A DNA stretch of 64,000 bases from Sphingobacterium spiritivorum (GTDB lineage Bacteria > Bacteroidota > Bacteroidia > Sphingobacteriales > Sphingobacteriaceae): positions 1,364,001-1,428,000 of the forward strand of contig NZ_CP068083.1 in the NCBI RefSeq assembly GCF_016725325.1. Direction: 5' to 3'. The notes beneath the pieces are model-generated. The model saw only the letters and a list, made by a program, of their open reading frames with translations. It searched no databases and was not told the DNA's origin. This document shows, piece after piece, positions 56,000 through 64,000 of the stretch. Within the stretch, counting starts at the first letter, position 1, and each line of letters begins with the position of its first letter. Made by a program: the position numbers and the translations under genes.

Positions 56000-56434
56000 T
56001 TACTTGAGCTCATTAATCAGTTCTGCACAACGTTTTTCAATCATTTTGTAGACAGGGTCAAACATTTTAGCATCAAAATAAGGGTCAGGAACAGCATTAT
56101 CCGGAATGAATAATTTTACTTTCTCCCGCTCAGCCACAGAAGTAGTTTGTGCGATTACATCTTTATAATTTTGATTATCCATTACCAGGATATAATCATA
56201 TCTATCAAACAGAGTCGGATTAAAATGCTGTGCTTTTTGTTTACTGATATCGATTCCGTATTTTGCTGCCACCGCTATCGACCGATGGTCCGGAGCCTGT
56301 CCGATATGCCAGTCGCCTGTGCCGGCAGAATCAATCTCCCAGTCTAAACCACCTTCATCTACTAAATGTTGTAACACGCCATGTGCTAAAGGAGATCTGC
56401 AAATATTCCCCAAACAAACCATTAGAATTTTCAT
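56000..56434 (-). CDS. Low-molecular-weight protein tyrosine phosphatase
   Basis: 144 residues, cytoplasmic. The P-loop CX5RS is at the N-terminus (MVCLGNICRSPLAHGVL, nucleophile Cys7, Arg13), and the general acid sits in AVPDPYFDAKMFD (DP motif). Such enzymes dephosphorylate phosphotyrosine, often of BY-kinases controlling polysaccharide export, but no BY-kinase gene lies in the window. Low-molecular-weight arsenate reductases share the fold; the PTP P-loop and DP motif favour the phosphatase. Confidence 0.94.
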   Translation of the reverse strand: MKILMVCLGNICRSPLAHGVLQHLVDEGGLDWEIDSAGTGDWHIGQAPDHRSIAVAAKYGIDISKQKAQHFNPTLFDRYDYILVMDNQNYKDVIAQTTSVAEREKVKLFIPDNAVPDPYFDAKMFDPVYKMIEKRCAELINELK

Positions 56435-56467
56435 GCTCCTAAATTACGATTAAATATTGCAATCAAA

Positions 56468-56497
56468 AAAGGGTTGCCAGATGTATGGCAACCCTTT
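56468..56497 (-). terminator. Terminator after htrA
   Basis: A 12-bp stem AAAGGGTTGCCA (56468-56479) pairs with TGGCAACCCTTT (56486-56497), with loop GATGTA. On the minus strand the A-rich left arm reads as a T run. It separates htrA from the phosphatase gene. Confidence 0.82.
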
Positions 56498-56520
56498 GAT
56501 TTTATCATGACAGTTTTCGT

Positions 56521-58086
56521 TTAATATTCCACCGGAACATTCAACATAACTGTACTGCCTCTTTCCGGCACACCTTTGATACGGATAATGTTACGATCGG
56601 TATCTCCTAATGCAGATTCTATATCATCTACACTATTTACAGGTTTACCATTTATTTCAGTGATGACCAAACCTCTTTCTACTCCAAAGTATTCAAACAG
56701 TCCACCACGATTCACTTGCGCTACCACAACTCCGGAATTAACACCCAATTCCTTTTTGCGAGCTGCAGAAGCGGGTACAAAACTAGCACCTAATTTATTG
56801 TAAATTTCGGTTGCACTTTTACTGGATCCTGAAGCCGTTTTCTTAGCGTCTTCTTCTGCCTTCAGTGTAACGGTTACATTTCTTTCTTTACCACCTGACT
56901 TGATAGTAAGATTGACTTTATCACCAGGACGAAGACGCGCTACACGTTCCTGAAGATCTGATGAAGAGTAAATAACTTTGTCTTCGATCTTCGTAATCAG
57001 GTCTCCCGGCTTGATTCCAGCAGCTTTAGCAGCCCCATTAGCTACTACATCCTGAACATAAAGACCGTTCAACTCATCAAGACCTTTTTGTTTAGCCAGT
57101 TCAGGTGACATTTCTGTAAATGTAACTCCGATCAAGCCTCTTTTTACTGATCCGAATTTCACAAAATCATCCATGATCTTTTTCATCAGATTCACCGGAA
57201 TAGCAAAGCCATATCCTGCATATACCCCCGTAGGAGATGCAATAGCAGAGTTAATACCGATCAACTCACCGCGGGCATTTACTAAAGCTCCGCCACTATT
57301 TCCTTTGTTGATCACAGCATCTGTCTGGATGAAAGATTCAATAGCGGTATTAATAATCGGCTCTTCTGATTGCTGACCATAACCTCTTGGATATCCTTGC
57401 GGATTTTGTGATTCTCCTAAAATACCAATCTGACGACCTTTTGCACTCACAATACCAGCTGTCACGGTAGACTGCAGACTCAACGGATAGCCTACTGCCA
57501 GTACCCACTCGCCAATCTGAACATCGTCCGAATTTCCTAATTTAACGATAGGGAGCTTTGTCGCACTAACTTTCAATAATGCCAGATCCGTATTAGGATC
57601 ACGCCCGATAACCTTAGCTTCAAAAGTACGCTTGTCCGTCAGCTGCACTTCTATTTTATCAGCATCTTCAACAACGTGATTATTCGTTACGATATAACCA
57701 TCATCGGAGATAATCACCCCGGAACCCGAAGCCTGTTGTGGGGCACGAGGCTGTGATCTGCGCCCTTGAGGCATTCCGAAAAATTCTTCAAACATATCAA
57801 ACGGTGATCCGGATTCTCCTCCTCTTGAACCTTTATTTGAATAGGTGGTTCGGATATGTACTACACCCGGAGATACCGCAGCAGCTGCCTGTGTAAAATC
57901 AGGGTTACCTGTTGAAGCCATTACTTCACCAGAGGGATTATTTGCATAGTAAACTTTTTGTCTTTCTTCGAAAGACATGTTGTCATAACGTTGATTCTCG
58001 AAGAGTTTATACCCTCCGATGGCAATCGCACCACCGAAGGCCGCTGTCATCAATGTTAAAGTGATTTTTTTCATATTATCTTTCAT
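56521..58086 (-). CDS. htrA: HtrA/DegP-type periplasmic serine protease
   Basis: 521 residues. The N-terminal hydrophobic segment (ITLTLMTAAFGGAIAIGGYK) is an anchor or signal; Met5 is an alternative start. The trypsin-like domain has the complete triad: His137 (VTNNHVVED), Asp167 (DPNTDLALLKV) and Ser264 (NKGNSGGALVN). Two PDZ domains follow (about 310-400, GLIGVTFTEMSPELAKQKGL; about 430-515, SGVVVAQVNRGGLFEYFGVE). It degrades or refolds misfolded envelope proteins. The loop before the protease core is extended and Arg/Gln/Pro-rich (MPQGRRSQPRAPQQASGSG). Own promoter upstream, own terminator downstream. Confidence 0.95.
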   Translation of the reverse strand: MKDNMKKITLTLMTAAFGGAIAIGGYKLFENQRYDNMSFEERQKVYYANNPSGEVMASTGNPDFTQAAAAVSPGVVHIRTTYSNKGSRGGESGSPFDMFEEFFGMPQGRRSQPRAPQQASGSGVIISDDGYIVTNNHVVEDADKIEVQLTDKRTFEAKVIGRDPNTDLALLKVSATKLPIVKLGNSDDVQIGEWVLAVGYPLSLQSTVTAGIVSAKGRQIGILGESQNPQGYPRGYGQQSEEPIINTAIESFIQTDAVINKGNSGGALVNARGELIGINSAIASPTGVYAGYGFAIPVNLMKKIMDDFVKFGSVKRGLIGVTFTEMSPELAKQKGLDELNGLYVQDVVANGAAKAAGIKPGDLITKIEDKVIYSSSDLQERVARLRPGDKVNLTIKSGGKERNVTVTLKAEEDAKKTASGSSKSATEIYNKLGASFVPASAARKKELGVNSGVVVAQVNRGGLFEYFGVERGLVITEINGKPVNSVDDIESALGDTDRNIIRIKGVPERGSTVMLNVPVEY

Positions 58087-58148
58087 CTTGTGTCTTTTAT
58101 TAATTTACCAAAAAAACGTTAACACTCATTATTTATAAATCTTATATT

Positions 58149-58180
58149 CAAATGTAATACCATTTGGCAGCTGTTGTCAA
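58149..58180 (-). promoter_or_regulatory. Promoter of htrA
   Basis: Minus strand TTG (58180-58178), 21 bases, TACATTTG (58156-58149). It fits the Bacteroidota consensus and gives a leader of about 55 bases. Confidence 0.6.
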
Positions 58181-58271
58181 GTCATGTCAGTTAAAAAGTG
58201 TTAACAATAAAGCATCTTAAGAAGATTTTAACAAGATTTAACGATTGGCCAAATTATTGTAACAAGAATAT

Positions 58272-58279
58272 TAAATTTG
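58272..58279 (+). promoter_or_regulatory. Candidate -7 box of dapF
   Basis: TAAATTTG is an exact TAnnTTTG match 18 bases before the dapF ATG. The nearest TTG upstream (58245-58247) is 24 bases away, slightly too far for a full match. Confidence 0.35.
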
Positions 58280-58297
58280 TAGCATATTTCAGCAAAA

Positions 58298-59077
58298 ATG
58301 ACAGATCAAATCAAATTTTATAAATATCAGGGAGCAGGCAATGATTTTATCCTGATCGATAATCGAAAAGGAGGCTTTGAGCGTTCAAATGAAGACTTAG
58401 TAAAACAATTATGCGACCGCAGATTTGGAGTCGGCGCTGACGGATTGATGCTCCTTCAAGATACGAAAAATTTTGATTTTGAAATGGTCTATTATAATGC
58501 CGATGGCAGAGAAGGCAGCATGTGTGGCAATGGTGGACGTTGTATTGTCGCATTTGCCCGTGACCTTGATATCATCCGTCAGAACACTGCCTTTTTGGCA
58601 GTAGACGGTCCCCATCAGGCTCAAATACATGACAACCAGGTCAATCTGCAGATGATAGATGTAGACCAGGTCACGAAAGATGAAACAGCATATGTTCTCA
58701 ACACAGGGTCTCCGCATTTTATTAAAACAGTAAGCGATCTCAAAAATATGGATGTGTATAAGGAAGGATACACCATTCGTAATAATGATACCTATAAAAA
58801 CGAAGGCATCAATGTTAACTTCGTCGAGAAAGAAGAAAACGGATATTTTGTACGCACTTTTGAAAGAGGTGTCGAAGATGAAACATTAGCCTGCGGAACA
58901 GGCGCAACAGCAGCCGCAATGGCAATGGCCATCGAAGAAAATCTGGAAGGACAGCTCGAAATACCTATCCGTGTATTGGGCGGACAGCTCTACATTAGCT
59001 TCTTCAAAAAAGGGCTTACTTTCAAAGAAGTTTACCTCAAAGGTCCTGCAAACTATGTCTTTGAAGGAAATATTTAA
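58298..59077 (+). CDS. dapF: Diaminopimelate epimerase
   Basis: 259 residues. It interconverts LL- and meso-diaminopimelate for peptidoglycan and lysine synthesis. Both catalytic cysteines are in place: Cys76 in SMCGNGGRCIVAF and Cys199 in ETLACGTGATAAA. The N-terminal FYKYQGAGNDFILIDNR and GVGADGL are also diagnostic. The length fits the family. It is divergent from htrA, and 109 bases separate it from the SNF2-family gene, so co-transcription with that gene is uncertain. Confidence 0.97.
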   Translation: MTDQIKFYKYQGAGNDFILIDNRKGGFERSNEDLVKQLCDRRFGVGADGLMLLQDTKNFDFEMVYYNADGREGSMCGNGGRCIVAFARDLDIIRQNTAFLAVDGPHQAQIHDNQVNLQMIDVDQVTKDETAYVLNTGSPHFIKTVSDLKNMDVYKEGYTIRNNDTYKNEGINVNFVEKEENGYFVRTFERGVEDETLACGTGATAAAMAMAIEENLEGQLEIPIRVLGGQLYISFFKKGLTFKEVYLKGPANYVFEGNI

Positions 59078-59186
59078 AACGGAACACAAAATTTATCTAC
59101 ATAAAAGGTAGATTATCTCACAAACCAACAAAAAAACCACAAGAATCACTATATTAGAAACCTTTTTAGTGATTTTTAGCTTTTAA

Positions 59187-62069
59187 ATGCAGCAGACAAA
59201 AGATAATCTGAGTTACAAACTTGTTTATTCCTTAGGGGAACATCCATATCTGGGGTTCCTGATCGAACCGCACATTGTATTTTTGAATGCAAATGGCAGC
59301 TATTCGCTCAAATACAAACGGGTGTTCAGCAACACAGTGGATGAATTTGCAGACAAACTTGATGAAACGGACTATAAGCTTATCAAACTATTAGACGAAA
59401 CAGAGCAAACCCACGTAATCAAACGCTATCACAAAAAAGCCGTTCGGCCAATAGATTTCTTTGCCAAAATATTTGACAAGAAATTTTACGATTATATCCG
59501 TCCGAAATTAGACAACAAATTGCTGAAGGTATTGGATCTTATCGGAGATAAACCGCTATTTTTAATGAGTAAAGATGGATATCCGGCAGAGCAGCAGCTA
59601 CATCTTGCCCCTCTTCCGGCATCGGTATTATTCCATTTCCGGCGTAGCGAAGAAGAAACACGTTATTTCCCAACCATCAAGTACGATGACAACCGGATCG
59701 AATTTATGTTTAAAGATGCCCAGGTTGTTATCAATGAACAGGCCTGGTTGCTATTGGGAAACACACTCTATCATTTTGATCAGGCTGTGGAAGGGAAGAA
59801 ACTAAGTCCTTTTCTCAATAAAAGATATATTTCAGTCCCGAGGGGAACGGAGAAAAAGTACTTTGAAACGTTCGTATGCGGACTTATTGAAAAATATCAT
59901 GTCTACGCAGAAGGTTTTGATATCAAAACCTATCAGCACGAAGCCACACCGATCATCAAGCTGGTGCATCTCCATACCGGATCGCAATTACAGTTGTTAT
60001 TTCAGTATGGCCCTTACCTTTTCGAATCCGGAGGTGAACATCGCGTCACAGTAAGAATGACCTATGATGAAGCTGAAGATCTCTACACTTTCCACCGCAT
60101 AAAACGTTCTCTTGTATGGGAAGAGAAGCAATTTGCCCTTTTAGAAAAACTGGGACTGGAGAAAATCGATAAATTATTCAGCAATCTTATTCCAAACGAA
60201 CAAAACGGAGGTGAGGTCAATACATTGGAGTGGCTTTCGAGGCATCAGGAACAATTGCTTGAATCCGGCTTCCAGGTTATTCAGGAAGAATCCGCAAAAC
60301 GATATTTTATTGGGAAAACGGTTCTTGATATAGCCGTTGAAGAAGATAATGACTGGTTTGATGTTAAAGCAGTAGCTCGGTTCGGGCCATACGAGATCCC
60401 TTTTATACAATTAAGGAATAATATCCTAAATAACATTCGGGAATTTGTACTTCCAAATGGGGAGATTGCGATTATTCCGGAAGAGTGGTTCGCACAATAC
60501 CAACATTTATTTCATTTCTCTTCCACAAAAAACGAGCTTAAACTTAATAAAGTACACATTGGGGTACTTAATGATATCAGTGAACATACCGCACTTACCT
60601 TCACACGTAAATTAGAAAAACTTGCCGATTTTGAAGAAATAAGTGATGTTGCCGAACCTAAAAATTTTAAAGGACAGCTACGTCCCTATCAAAAGGCAGG
60701 ATATAACTGGTTTCATTTTCTGCAACATTATAAATTCGGTGGTGTGCTGGCAGACGATATGGGACTTGGAAAGACTATTCAAACGCTGGCTTTACTTCAA
60801 AAACAGAAAGAAGACACCGGAGAGGATGGACAGCCTCATACTTCTCTTTTGATTCTCCCGACTTCTCTGATTTATAACTGGCAAAAGGAAGCGTCTAAGT
60901 TTGCACCCAAACTCAGAATCCTGCTGCATACCGGAACCAACAGGATCAAGGATAACTTCTCCCTTTCACATTTCGATCTGGTGATCACTACATATGGTAT
61001 TGTACGAAGTGACGAGGAAATGCTTGAAAAGTTTTACTTTAACTACATCATTCTGGACGAAAGTCAGAATATCAAAAATCCTGCATCCAAATCATTTAAA
61101 GCTATCAAAAGCCTTAAAAGCCGGCATAAGCTTGCATTAAGTGGTACGCCGGTTGAAAACTCAGTATCCGACCTTTGGGCGCAGATGCACTTCACCAATC
61201 CCGGATTACTCGGTACATTCACTTATTTTCAAAAGGAATTTGTACAGCCTATAGAGAAAAAGAAAGATGAAGAGCGGGCAAAGAAACTACAGTCTATTGT
61301 CAAACCTTTTATCCTCAGACGAACAAAAGATCAGGTAGCAACAGAACTGCCTCCTAAAACGGAGCAAATTATCTATTGTGAAATGACTGAAGATCAATCT
61401 GAAACTTATGAAAAGGTAAAATCCGAATACCGCAATGCATTGCTAAATGTTAATACTGAAGATAAAGCAAAAACGTCGCAGATAACATTGTTGCAGGGAT
61501 TGACAAAATTACGTCAGCTGGCTAATCATCCAAAGATGATTGATGATGACTTTGAAGGAAATTCCGGCAAATTTGATTTGGTACTGGAAACCTTAGAATC
61601 TGTATTGCATGTTGGAAACAAGGTGCTTATTTTTTCTCAGTTTGTTAAGCAGCTAAGTATTTTCAGAACTTATTTTGAAGAGAAGGGAATTCAGTATGCT
61701 TATCTGGACGGTGCTACGAAAAACCGTTCGGAGGCCGTCGCTGAGTTTCAAAAGAATAAGAATACCAAGCTGTTTCTTATATCCATCAAAGCCGGTGGTG
61801 TAGGATTGAATCTTATCGAAGCGGATTATGTATTTATTCTCGACCCGTGGTGGAATCCTGCTGTCGAACAGCAGGCTGTGGATCGGTCGCATCGTATCGG
61901 ACAGACCCGTAGTGTATTTATTTATAAGTTCATTACAAAAGATACTGTAGAAGAAAAAATACTGGCTATGCAAAACCGAAAAAGAGGAATTGCAAAAAGT
62001 CTAATCACTACTGAAGAAAGTTTCATTAAGTCCCTTTCACAGGAAGATCTGAAAGAACTTTTGGGATAA
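59187..62069 (+). CDS. SNF2-family DNA helicase/translocase
   Basis: 960 residues. The N-terminal about 490 residues form a family-specific region with no assigned domain. The SNF2 ATPase core is in the C-terminal half: QKAGYNWFHFLQHYKFGGVL, Walker A as DDMGLGKTIQTLALL (about 522-536), motif II DESQ (about 622), motif III LSGTPVENS, then helicase C with VLIFSQFVKQL, GLNLIEADYVFILDPWWNP and motif VI QQAVDRSHRIGQTR (about 891-904). It presumably remodels protein-DNA or RNA-polymerase complexes, as RapA-like proteins do; the exact role is unknown. Motif II reads DESQ instead of the commoner DEAH or DEGH. No nuclease or restriction gene is beside it. Confidence 0.9.
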   Translation: MQQTKDNLSYKLVYSLGEHPYLGFLIEPHIVFLNANGSYSLKYKRVFSNTVDEFADKLDETDYKLIKLLDETEQTHVIKRYHKKAVRPIDFFAKIFDKKFYDYIRPKLDNKLLKVLDLIGDKPLFLMSKDGYPAEQQLHLAPLPASVLFHFRRSEEETRYFPTIKYDDNRIEFMFKDAQVVINEQAWLLLGNTLYHFDQAVEGKKLSPFLNKRYISVPRGTEKKYFETFVCGLIEKYHVYAEGFDIKTYQHEATPIIKLVHLHTGSQLQLLFQYGPYLFESGGEHRVTVRMTYDEAEDLYTFHRIKRSLVWEEKQFALLEKLGLEKIDKLFSNLIPNEQNGGEVNTLEWLSRHQEQLLESGFQVIQEESAKRYFIGKTVLDIAVEEDNDWFDVKAVARFGPYEIPFIQLRNNILNNIREFVLPNGEIAIIPEEWFAQYQHLFHFSSTKNELKLNKVHIGVLNDISEHTALTFTRKLEKLADFEEISDVAEPKNFKGQLRPYQKAGYNWFHFLQHYKFGGVLADDMGLGKTIQTLALLQKQKEDTGEDGQPHTSLLILPTSLIYNWQKEASKFAPKLRILLHTGTNRIKDNFSLSHFDLVITTYGIVRSDEEMLEKFYFNYIILDESQNIKNPASKSFKAIKSLKSRHKLALSGTPVENSVSDLWAQMHFTNPGLLGTFTYFQKEFVQPIEKKKDEERAKKLQSIVKPFILRRTKDQVATELPPKTEQIIYCEMTEDQSETYEKVKSEYRNALLNVNTEDKAKTSQITLLQGLTKLRQLANHPKMIDDDFEGNSGKFDLVLETLESVLHVGNKVLIFSQFVKQLSIFRTYFEEKGIQYAYLDGATKNRSEAVAEFQKNKNTKLFLISIKAGGVGLNLIEADYVFILDPWWNPAVEQQAVDRSHRIGQTRSVFIYKFITKDTVEEKILAMQNRKRGIAKSLITTEESFIKSLSQEDLKELLG

Positions 62070-62113
62070 AAAAAGGCATAGGTATTTATAAGATTAAATA
62101 CCTATGCCTTTTT
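62070..62113. terminator. Bidirectional terminator between SNF2 gene and isomerase gene
   Basis: A 19-bp perfect stem AAAAAGGCATAGGTATTTA (62070-62088) pairs with 62095-62113, with a 6-base loop. A residues flank one side and T residues the other, serving both convergent genes. Confidence 0.9.
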
Positions 62114-62119
62114 ATGGAT

Positions 62120-62962
62120 TTACAATTGTTTTCTAAAGTTAACTACGCTCTCTTTCACATCTTCTTTATTGTTCTCCCAGTTGTATTCATATTCTGCAGA
62201 GATCATCCCAGCAAACTTCTGTCTTTTCAGTTCATTAATAACATCTTTCATTCCGATAACACCTGTTCCCCAATGTACGTCGTGAGCTTTCTTATCTCCA
62301 AATACATTCAGATCCTTGAAATGAACATGGAAAATACGGCCTTCCAGTTTTTTTAAGGATTCTACAGGATTAAGTCCCGAACGTACCCAGTGTCCTACAT
62401 CTGCACAAGCTCCCATTCTTTCACTTTTACCTTTTAATAAAGTCACGATTTTATCCGGATTCCAATAGAATGAAGGATTAGGATGATTGTGTATGGCAGC
62501 TTTAATATCATATTTATCACACAACTGAGATACTGTCTCCAGGTCCGCTTCTTTTGGTTCACAATTAATAACCGGAATATCCATTGATTTTGCAAAAGCA
62601 AATATCTTTTCCCATTCTGCAGCATCTTTTCCGGATACTACCCCATATGCCTGAAGGGAAATATTCTTCTTCTTCAACAGAGCCTTAACCGCTTTCTTAC
62701 TTTCTTCAGAAAGGTTATAATCCATCTTTCCTACAATTCCTCCGCCAATTTCCTGGCCAGGAAAAGCCTCTACATAACGCAGATCACAGCTGTCAATTTT
62801 ATCTAAAGCCTGAGCAAAAGTAAAGAGTCTGAACGTGTAAGCCTGTGAACCCAGCTTCCAGTTTAATTTTTTCTCAGGATAAGTTGTTGTCTTTTTCTGA
62901 GCGTAAATCGATACTGTCGTTAGTGCAATCAGTGCACAAATAAGGAGTTTTATGTTTCTCAT
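62120..62962 (-). CDS. Exported sugar phosphate isomerase/epimerase-like TIM-barrel protein
   Basis: 280 residues from the chosen ATG at 62962, which starts a signal peptide (MRNIKLLICALIALTTVSIY, cut near AQ). The frame is open to 63031, but the extra 23 residues do not look like a signal. The body is an AP-endonuclease-2/xylose-isomerase-like TIM barrel: LGSQAYTFRLFTFAQALDKI, RYVEAFPGQEIGGG, AAIHNHPNPSFYWNP, GACADVGHWVRSGLNP, HVHFKDLN and the final GMISAEYEYNWENN. Metal-binding His, Asp and Glu positions are retained. Family members of this type act on sugars or inositol in the periplasm of Bacteroidota; the substrate is unknown. Confidence 0.88.
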   Translation of the reverse strand: MRNIKLLICALIALTTVSIYAQKKTTTYPEKKLNWKLGSQAYTFRLFTFAQALDKIDSCDLRYVEAFPGQEIGGGIVGKMDYNLSEESKKAVKALLKKKNISLQAYGVVSGKDAAEWEKIFAFAKSMDIPVINCEPKEADLETVSQLCDKYDIKAAIHNHPNPSFYWNPDKIVTLLKGKSERMGACADVGHWVRSGLNPVESLKKLEGRIFHVHFKDLNVFGDKKAHDVHWGTGVIGMKDVINELKRQKFAGMISAEYEYNWENNKEDVKESVVNFRKQL

Positions 62963-63060
62963 ATTAGTAGTTTTTGCATCCGCAATGGGGATGGTTGATC
63001 TTCCAAATGTACCTATTTGGGCTGCATTCATAAAGTGAATAGTCTATCATTTCTGTTATA

Positions 63061-63100
63061 AAAAAGCCCGTCCGGAAATATTTGCATTCCGGACGGGCTT
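63061..63100 (-). terminator. Terminator of gltX
   Basis: A 14-bp perfect stem AAGCCCGTCCGGAA (63064-63077) pairs with TTCCGGACGGGCTT (63087-63100), with a 9-base loop and T residues following on the minus strand. It lies 24 bases after the gltX stop. Confidence 0.92.
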
Positions 63101-63124
63101 GTTCTTTTAGTACTGTGCTATTCT

Positions 63125-64000
63125 TTAGCTAAATAAAGGTAATGCTTTGCCAATACGTCGAATAACCTCGTCTTTACCCAAAAGTTCTGTTATCTGGAAG
63201 ACATCGGGACCAAACTTTCCACCTACCAGCATAATACGGTATGGCATCATCAATTCGCCCATCTTAAGGCCTGAACTTGCTATTTTCTCTTTGAACAAGG
63301 GGTCTAATACTTCTGTTTTCCAATCAGATTGTTGTTCAAAATCATTTAATATTTCCTGAAAAAAAGCTGTTTTTTGTTCATTCCATTTCGGCTTTACAGC
63401 TTCCACATCGTATTGTTCCGGAGTTACAAAAAAGAACGATGCCTGTGTCCAGAAATCTTCAACATAGGTGAGACGCTCTTTGACAGCGCCTAATACGGTC
63501 AACATATATGCGTCAGTCTGTGTAGAGGGGTCAACCCCATGTTGTTGTATATTTTCTTTTATTTTAGGTAACAGAGCAACATCATCCGTACGTTTGATCC
63601 ACTCATGATTGAACCATTTTGCTTTTTCAAAATCAAACTTAGCTCCAGCTTTGCTGACACGTGAAACAGAGAATTTGTCGATCAGCTCTGCCAATGAAAA
63701 CAATTCCTGCTCAGTCCCGTCATTCCACCCCAATACTCCCAGCATATTAACAAATGCTTCCGGTAAAAAGCCTAATTCTCTAAATCCTTTAGTCAGATCT
63801 CCGGTCTTAGGATCGGTCCAGTTCATTGCATATACCGGAAATCCCAGACGATCACCATCACGCTTGCTCAACTTACCGTTACCATCTGGTTTCAGAATTA
63901 ACGGCAGGTGTGCCCATTGAGGCATTTCAGCAGACCAGCCCAGATATTCCCAAAGCAATATATGTACTGGAGCAGATGGCAACCACTCTTCCCCTCTGAA
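63125..64000 (-). CDS. gltX: Glutamyl-tRNA synthetase, C-terminal part (truncated by the window edge)
   Basis: Frame open to the window end; 291 residues are visible and the N-terminal part, including the HIGH-type motif, lies beyond base 64000. The first visible residues are FRGEEWLPSAPVHILL, the class I GluRS stretch, so the start must be outside; a nearby TTG is only an internal codon. The KMSKS-equivalent KLSKRDGD (about residues 41-48 of the visible part) and VNMLGVLGWNDGTEQELFSL are typical. The enzyme charges tRNA-Glu. A strong terminator follows the stop. Confidence 0.97.
   Translation of the reverse strand, partial: FRGEEWLPSAPVHILLWEYLGWSAEMPQWAHLPLILKPDGNGKLSKRDGDRLGFPVYAMNWTDPKTGDLTKGFRELGFLPEAFVNMLGVLGWNDGTEQELFSLAELIDKFSVSRVSKAGAKFDFEKAKWFNHEWIKRTDDVALLPKIKENIQQHGVDPSTQTDAYMLTVLGAVKERLTYVEDFWTQASFFFVTPEQYDVEAVKPKWNEQKTAFFQEILNDFEQQSDWKTEVLDPLFKEKIASSGLKMGELMMPYRIMLVGGKFGPDVFQITELLGKDEVIRRIGKALPLFS

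Noticed and set aside
63913-63982. TTG start for gltX inside the window
   Set aside because: The residues before it (FRGEEW) continue the conserved GluRS sequence, so the gene simply runs off the edge.

Overview
The window looks like a chromosomal segment of a Sphingobacteriaceae-type Bacteroidota, most likely Sphingobacterium or a close relative (inference). The support is a complete gldKLMN type IX secretion (T9SS) operon, SusC/SusD pairs, a PorP/SprF protein, a T9SS type B sorting domain and Bacteroidota-style promoters (TTG or TTTG, about 19-21 bp, then TAnnTTTG). The DNA is AT-rich. I saw no tRNA, rRNA, insertion sequence, prophage or CRISPR array. Both ends cut through genes: an AddA-like nuclease/helicase on the left and gltX on the right.

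Layout. 1-4.7 kb: AddAB-like recombination pair (+). 4.8-5.7 kb: JmjC/cupin-like oxygenase (-). 5.8-10.5 kb: gldK-gldL-gldM-gldN (-), the T9SS ring and motor. 10.7-12.5 kb: DUF4271 membrane protein coupled to a HemD-like protein (-). 12.5-17.1 kb: tag (+), an AsmA-like/GT51 glycosyltransferase with hpt (-), and mrp (+). 17.2-19.2 kb: small hypothetical protein and lipoproteins. 18.6-33.8 kb: three tandem SusC-SusD operons (-), each with its own promoter and terminator and with no linked enzymes or regulators.

34.3-50.5 kb is the most unusual part. It is a tightly packed six-gene minus-strand operon. In transcription order it encodes a 2529-residue secreted protein with 18 near-identical 88-residue repeats, a lectin-like multidomain protein, a GEVED/CshA-like protein, a protein with a cadherin-like Ig domain and a T9SS type B C-terminal domain, a PorP/SprF outer-membrane protein, and a PorE-like TPR/propeller/OmpA protein. 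Two of the secreted proteins have no visible T9SS C-terminal domain but share an ITNPML-plus-basic tail. I read the locus as a dedicated surface-fibre or adhesin assembly with its own outer-membrane and peptidoglycan anchor, exported by the T9SS core encoded 24 kb away. That reading is inference.

51-64 kb is mostly housekeeping: O-antigen ligase-like protein, small HTH regulator, exonuclease III, secreted cyclophilin, LMW tyrosine phosphatase, HtrA protease, dapF, a SNF2 helicase, an exported sugar-phosphate-isomerase-like protein and gltX. Strong hairpin terminators separate most of the minus-strand units.
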